NCBI GenBank assembly: GCA_937897665.1
Contig: CALCPB010000381.1
Coordinates: 1 to 6,744, forward strand
Direction of reading: 5' to 3'
DNA length: 6,744 bases
Source: an uncultured Halomicronema sp.
GTDB taxonomy: Bacteria > Cyanobacteriota > Cyanobacteriia > Phormidesmidales > Phormidesmidaceae
Shown here: in pieces, positions 4,513 to 6,744 of the stretch
Layout: every line of letters begins with the position of its first letter
How positions within the stretch are numbered: the first letter of the stretch is position 1
Made by a program: the position numbers and the translations under genes
Notes under the pieces: generated by a model
Told to the model about the DNA's origin: nothing
What the model saw: the letters and a program-made list of their open reading frames with translations, nothing else
Database searches by the model: none

Positions 4513-5529
4513 ATGACTGATCGGATCAACGGGGGGAGTCCAGTGATTCATCCCCAGCAGTATCACACGGTGCCAACCGCCGTCATCACTGAAGCGATGC
4601 AGCGCGATCGCTATTTAAGCCGCGGTGAAGGCCAAGAACTCTTAGCTTTTTTTGGCGCTGGGATGAAGCGACTCGCGATTGCCCAAACCCTGACTAAGCA
4701 CGCTGATCGCATCGTGGCAGCAGGGGCCAACCGCATTTTTGTGGGCGGCAACTCGATGGCCTATCTAGAGCAGCCTGAGGAGTCTTTGGGACTGCCAGGC
4801 TCCGACTATTTCATTGCCGAAGACTACCTCTCGGCGGTGACCCGGCAGCAAAAAGCGCGGGCCAGCAATCGCGATCGCCCGCGGCTAGTCGACGAGTCCA
4901 ACCCGCTGCTGGAATGGTTTCAAGGACTGATTGCGGGTGGTAAACCCGCTGCGCCCAGCCGGTTTCGTACGATCGATATTGGCCGCTACGGCCCGGTGCG
5001 GATGAAGCGATCGCTGCGCGACTTGAGCTGGTTTTTGCGCTACATCACCTATGCCATTGTGGCGGGGGATACCAGCATCATTAGCGTCAATACGCGCGGC
5101 CTGCGGGGCGTGATTCCGGAAGATGTCACCCTAGCCACCGTCGTCGCCCTGCGAGAAATGCAGTGGAAAGCGCTGACCTATTTTCCCAAAAAGGGACAAG
5201 CCGCCGCGCTAGTGGGGCGCTACTTTGATGTCTTGATTGATGACTATGAGGTCGAAAAACCCAATCCGCAGTTGCGACTGGGGGTTTCTAAACATCACGC
5301 CGGGTTGCCCTTACCCCAAAGCTATCGCGATAGTGCCAGCCTGCAGCCCCACTGGGTGATGAAGGCCGACTTGCCCGACATCGAAAAAGATGATGTGGTG
5401 CGAGCAGCCTGCCGCCAAGTGTTTGAGCGCGATGTCACCCAGACCCACGGCACTCTGCTGGCAGCGCCCGTCTCTCAGGTCAAAAGCGACCTGGGGACGA
5501 TGAAAGCTATCTTTCGGCTGTTGGGCTAA
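4513..5529 (+). CDS. apcE2: Core-membrane linker ApcE2, N-terminal part up to an in-frame stop
   Basis: ApcE (LCM) anchors the phycobilisome core to the thylakoid and carries a terminal-emitter bilin. This 338-codon piece holds the whole bilin-binding AP-like domain (about 1-245) and the first third of linker repeat 1. Motifs: GGSPVIHPQQY (7-17), ANRIFVGG (72-79), a charged loop insertion (about 80-150), RYGPVRMKRSLRDLSWFLRYITYAIVAGD (158-186) and YFDVLIDDY. There is no cysteine before residue 300, and VIPEDV (200-205) stands where canonical ApcE has its chromophore-cysteine region. From the literature as I recall it, this motif and the missing cysteine define FaRLiP ApcE2, which binds phycocyanobilin non-covalently and absorbs far-red light. 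The frame stops at TAA (5527-5529), where homologues have lysine (GK-SPLYR type). A product ending here would keep the chromophore domain but could not scaffold a core. Identity is firm; whether the stop is real is open. Confidence 0.9.
   Translation: MTDRINGGSPVIHPQQYHTVPTAVITEAMQRDRYLSRGEGQELLAFFGAGMKRLAIAQTLTKHADRIVAAGANRIFVGGNSMAYLEQPEESLGLPGSDYFIAEDYLSAVTRQQKARASNRDRPRLVDESNPLLEWFQGLIAGGKPAAPSRFRTIDIGRYGPVRMKRSLRDLSWFLRYITYAIVAGDTSIISVNTRGLRGVIPEDVTLATVVALREMQWKALTYFPKKGQAAALVGRYFDVLIDDYEVEKPNPQLRLGVSKHHAGLPLPQSYRDSASLQPHWVMKADLPDIEKDDVVRAACRQVFERDVTQTHGTLLAAPVSQVKSDLGTMKAIFRLLG
5527..5529 (+). other. In-frame TAA inside apcE2 linker repeat 1
   Basis: Codon 339 reads TAA between FRLLG and [11 protein letters not shown]. 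Family members have lysine or a similar residue here, so one substitution (for example AAA to TAA) explains it. The next base is T, a context that favours efficient termination, so readthrough is not expected. No frameshift is needed: both sides are in the same frame. Confidence 0.9.
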
Positions 5530-6744
5530 TCGCGCCTGTATCGGCAGCTTTTCTACGAGCCCTACAGCATCAGCCGCAGCATTGAGCTGGCCTGCCGTCA
5601 CTTTCTCGGTCGCGGGCTGAGCTGCCTAGAAGAGTTTCAGACGTACTTTGACGTCATCTCTGATGGCGGGTTTCCGGCCTTGGTGGATGCCTTTATCGAC
5701 TCGCAAGAATATGCCGACTACTTTGGCGAAGAAATGGTGCCCTACCTGCGCGGTTTGGGGCGAGAGGCTCAGGAATGCCGCAACTGGGGTCCCCAACTCG
5801 ACCTGTTGAAATACAGTGCGCCGGTGCGCAAGGTACCGCAGTTTGTCACGACCTTTGGCGGCTATCAGCTACCGCTGCCGAATCAGCATCCTTACGGGGC
5901 GGGCAACGATCCGCTGGAGATTCAGTTTGGAGCCATCTTCCCGCAGGAAACGCGCGATCCGCAGCCGCAGCCCGCTCACTTTAGCGAAGACAGCCGCCGG
6001 ATTTTGATCAGCAACGGCGTGGGCAACGGCCTGGTCGATCGCCATGCCGCCCACCTCGGTCGCGCCCCTGGTGCAATGGAACAACAGCGGCTGCAGTGGG
6101 AAGCGGTTGTTTCCCCGAATGGCCTGAACGGCAGTGCGGGCGGCGAGCCGCCCCGCCAGACCAGCTTTAGTCTGACCCACCACTCCCCCGAGGCGGTGAT
6201 TCAGGCGACCTATCGCCAGGTCTTTGGGCGAGCGGTGTGGGCTGGCCAGCGGCAGCAAACGGCTGAAACCCAGTTGAAGGCAGGCAATATCACCCTGCGA
6301 GAATTTGTGCGGCAGTTGGCGAAATCGCGCCCCTTCCGTCAGCTGGCTTGGGAGACGCTCTACATCACCAAGGCGATCGAATATATTCACCGGCGCTTGC
6401 TGGGTCGCCCGACCCGCGAGCGCCGAGAAATGTCCCGGTACTACGTCCTCTGTGCCCGCCAAGGCGTTTATGCCTTGGTCGATGAGCTGATCGACAGTGC
6501 CGAATACCTGGCGGTCTTTGGTGAAATGATCGTGCCCTATGAGCGCTACCTGACGCCGCAGGGCTATGCCCAGCGATCGCCCCAAGGGCCTAGCGGCTGG
6601 TTCAAACCTCGAGAAAATCCCACGATCGCGGGGGAATGGATGCAAACCTACGCCAAGACCGCGATCGCCCAGGGGCACACCGCCAATCACCACAACGGGC
6701 GCGACCACAGTGCCGGGTCGACAGCAGCCAGCCCAGAGCCGGTC
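5530..6744 (+). pseudogene. apcE2: In-frame continuation of apcE2 after the stop (linker repeats 1 and 2), cut by the window end
   Basis: The frame used before the stop continues for 405 codons with no further stop and runs off the window. It encodes the rest of linker repeat 1 ([58 protein letters not shown], to about 5760), the conserved inter-repeat arm ([39 protein letters not shown], about 5794-6020) and linker repeat 2 ([65 protein letters not shown], about 6184-6565). A Gly/Ser/His-rich linker ends the window, so further repeats probably follow. No promoter or good ribosome site marks a separate gene; the first plausible in-frame ATG comes well inside repeat 1. The unbroken, conserved frame says the stop is very recent or an error. 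Listed as pseudogene because of that stop. Confidence 0.8.

Noticed and set aside
5527..5529. Programmed readthrough or recoded amino acid at the apcE2 TAA
   Set aside because: TAA followed by T is an efficient stop, no recoding structure is visible around it, and homologues have an ordinary sense codon there.
5869..6708. Long minus-strand open frame opposite the ApcE2 linker repeats
   Set aside because: It is a mirror of a high-GC coding frame. The plus strand encodes clear linker-repeat motifs, while the minus product has no recognisable family features.

Overview
The window is cyanobacterial. It encodes a PsbO-type oxygen-evolving complex protein and a run of allophycocyanin (AP) and phycobilisome-core genes. 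It also contains at least ten exact copies of the HIP1 octamer GCGATCGC (for example at 877, 945, 1176, 3711, 3938, 4604, 4871, 5007, 6573 and 6661), where chance would give about 0.1.

Layout. Positions 1-292 hold nested G/C-run inverted repeats and no gene. A psbO gene lies on the minus strand (293-1141). Positions 1142-2381 are an AT-richer gap with several strong hairpins, a possible 46-residue membrane peptide on the minus strand and a doubtful 131-residue ORF. Four co-directional plus-strand phycobilisome-core genes follow: an ApcD-type AP alpha subunit (2382-2858), an AP beta subunit (3070-3555), a second ApcD-type alpha subunit (3920-4399), and the core-membrane linker ApcE from 4513 to the window end. 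Each has a recognisable ribosome binding site. The spacers between them are long (211, 364 and 113 bp) and contain hairpins and repeats.

Interpretation. The ApcE bilin domain has no cysteine at all and carries VIPEDV where the usual chromophore-cysteine region lies. I recognise this as the hallmark of ApcE2 of far-red light photoacclimation (FaRLiP). With two divergent ApcD paralogues and an ApcB-like beta subunit, the set matches the core components of a far-red phycobilisome that binds phycocyanobilin and passes energy to chlorophyll f/d photosystems. The master regulators (rfpA/B/C), chlF and the photosystem paralogues expected of such a cluster are not in this window.

The main anomaly is an in-frame TAA at codon 339 of apcE2, inside the first linker repeat. 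The same frame then stays open and well conserved for 405 more codons to the window end. This is a recent nonsense mutation, a one-base sequence error, or a split linker. Other points for follow-up are a second cysteine in the AP beta chromophore region, converging heptamer repeats between the first alpha and the beta gene, and strong dyads upstream of the cluster.
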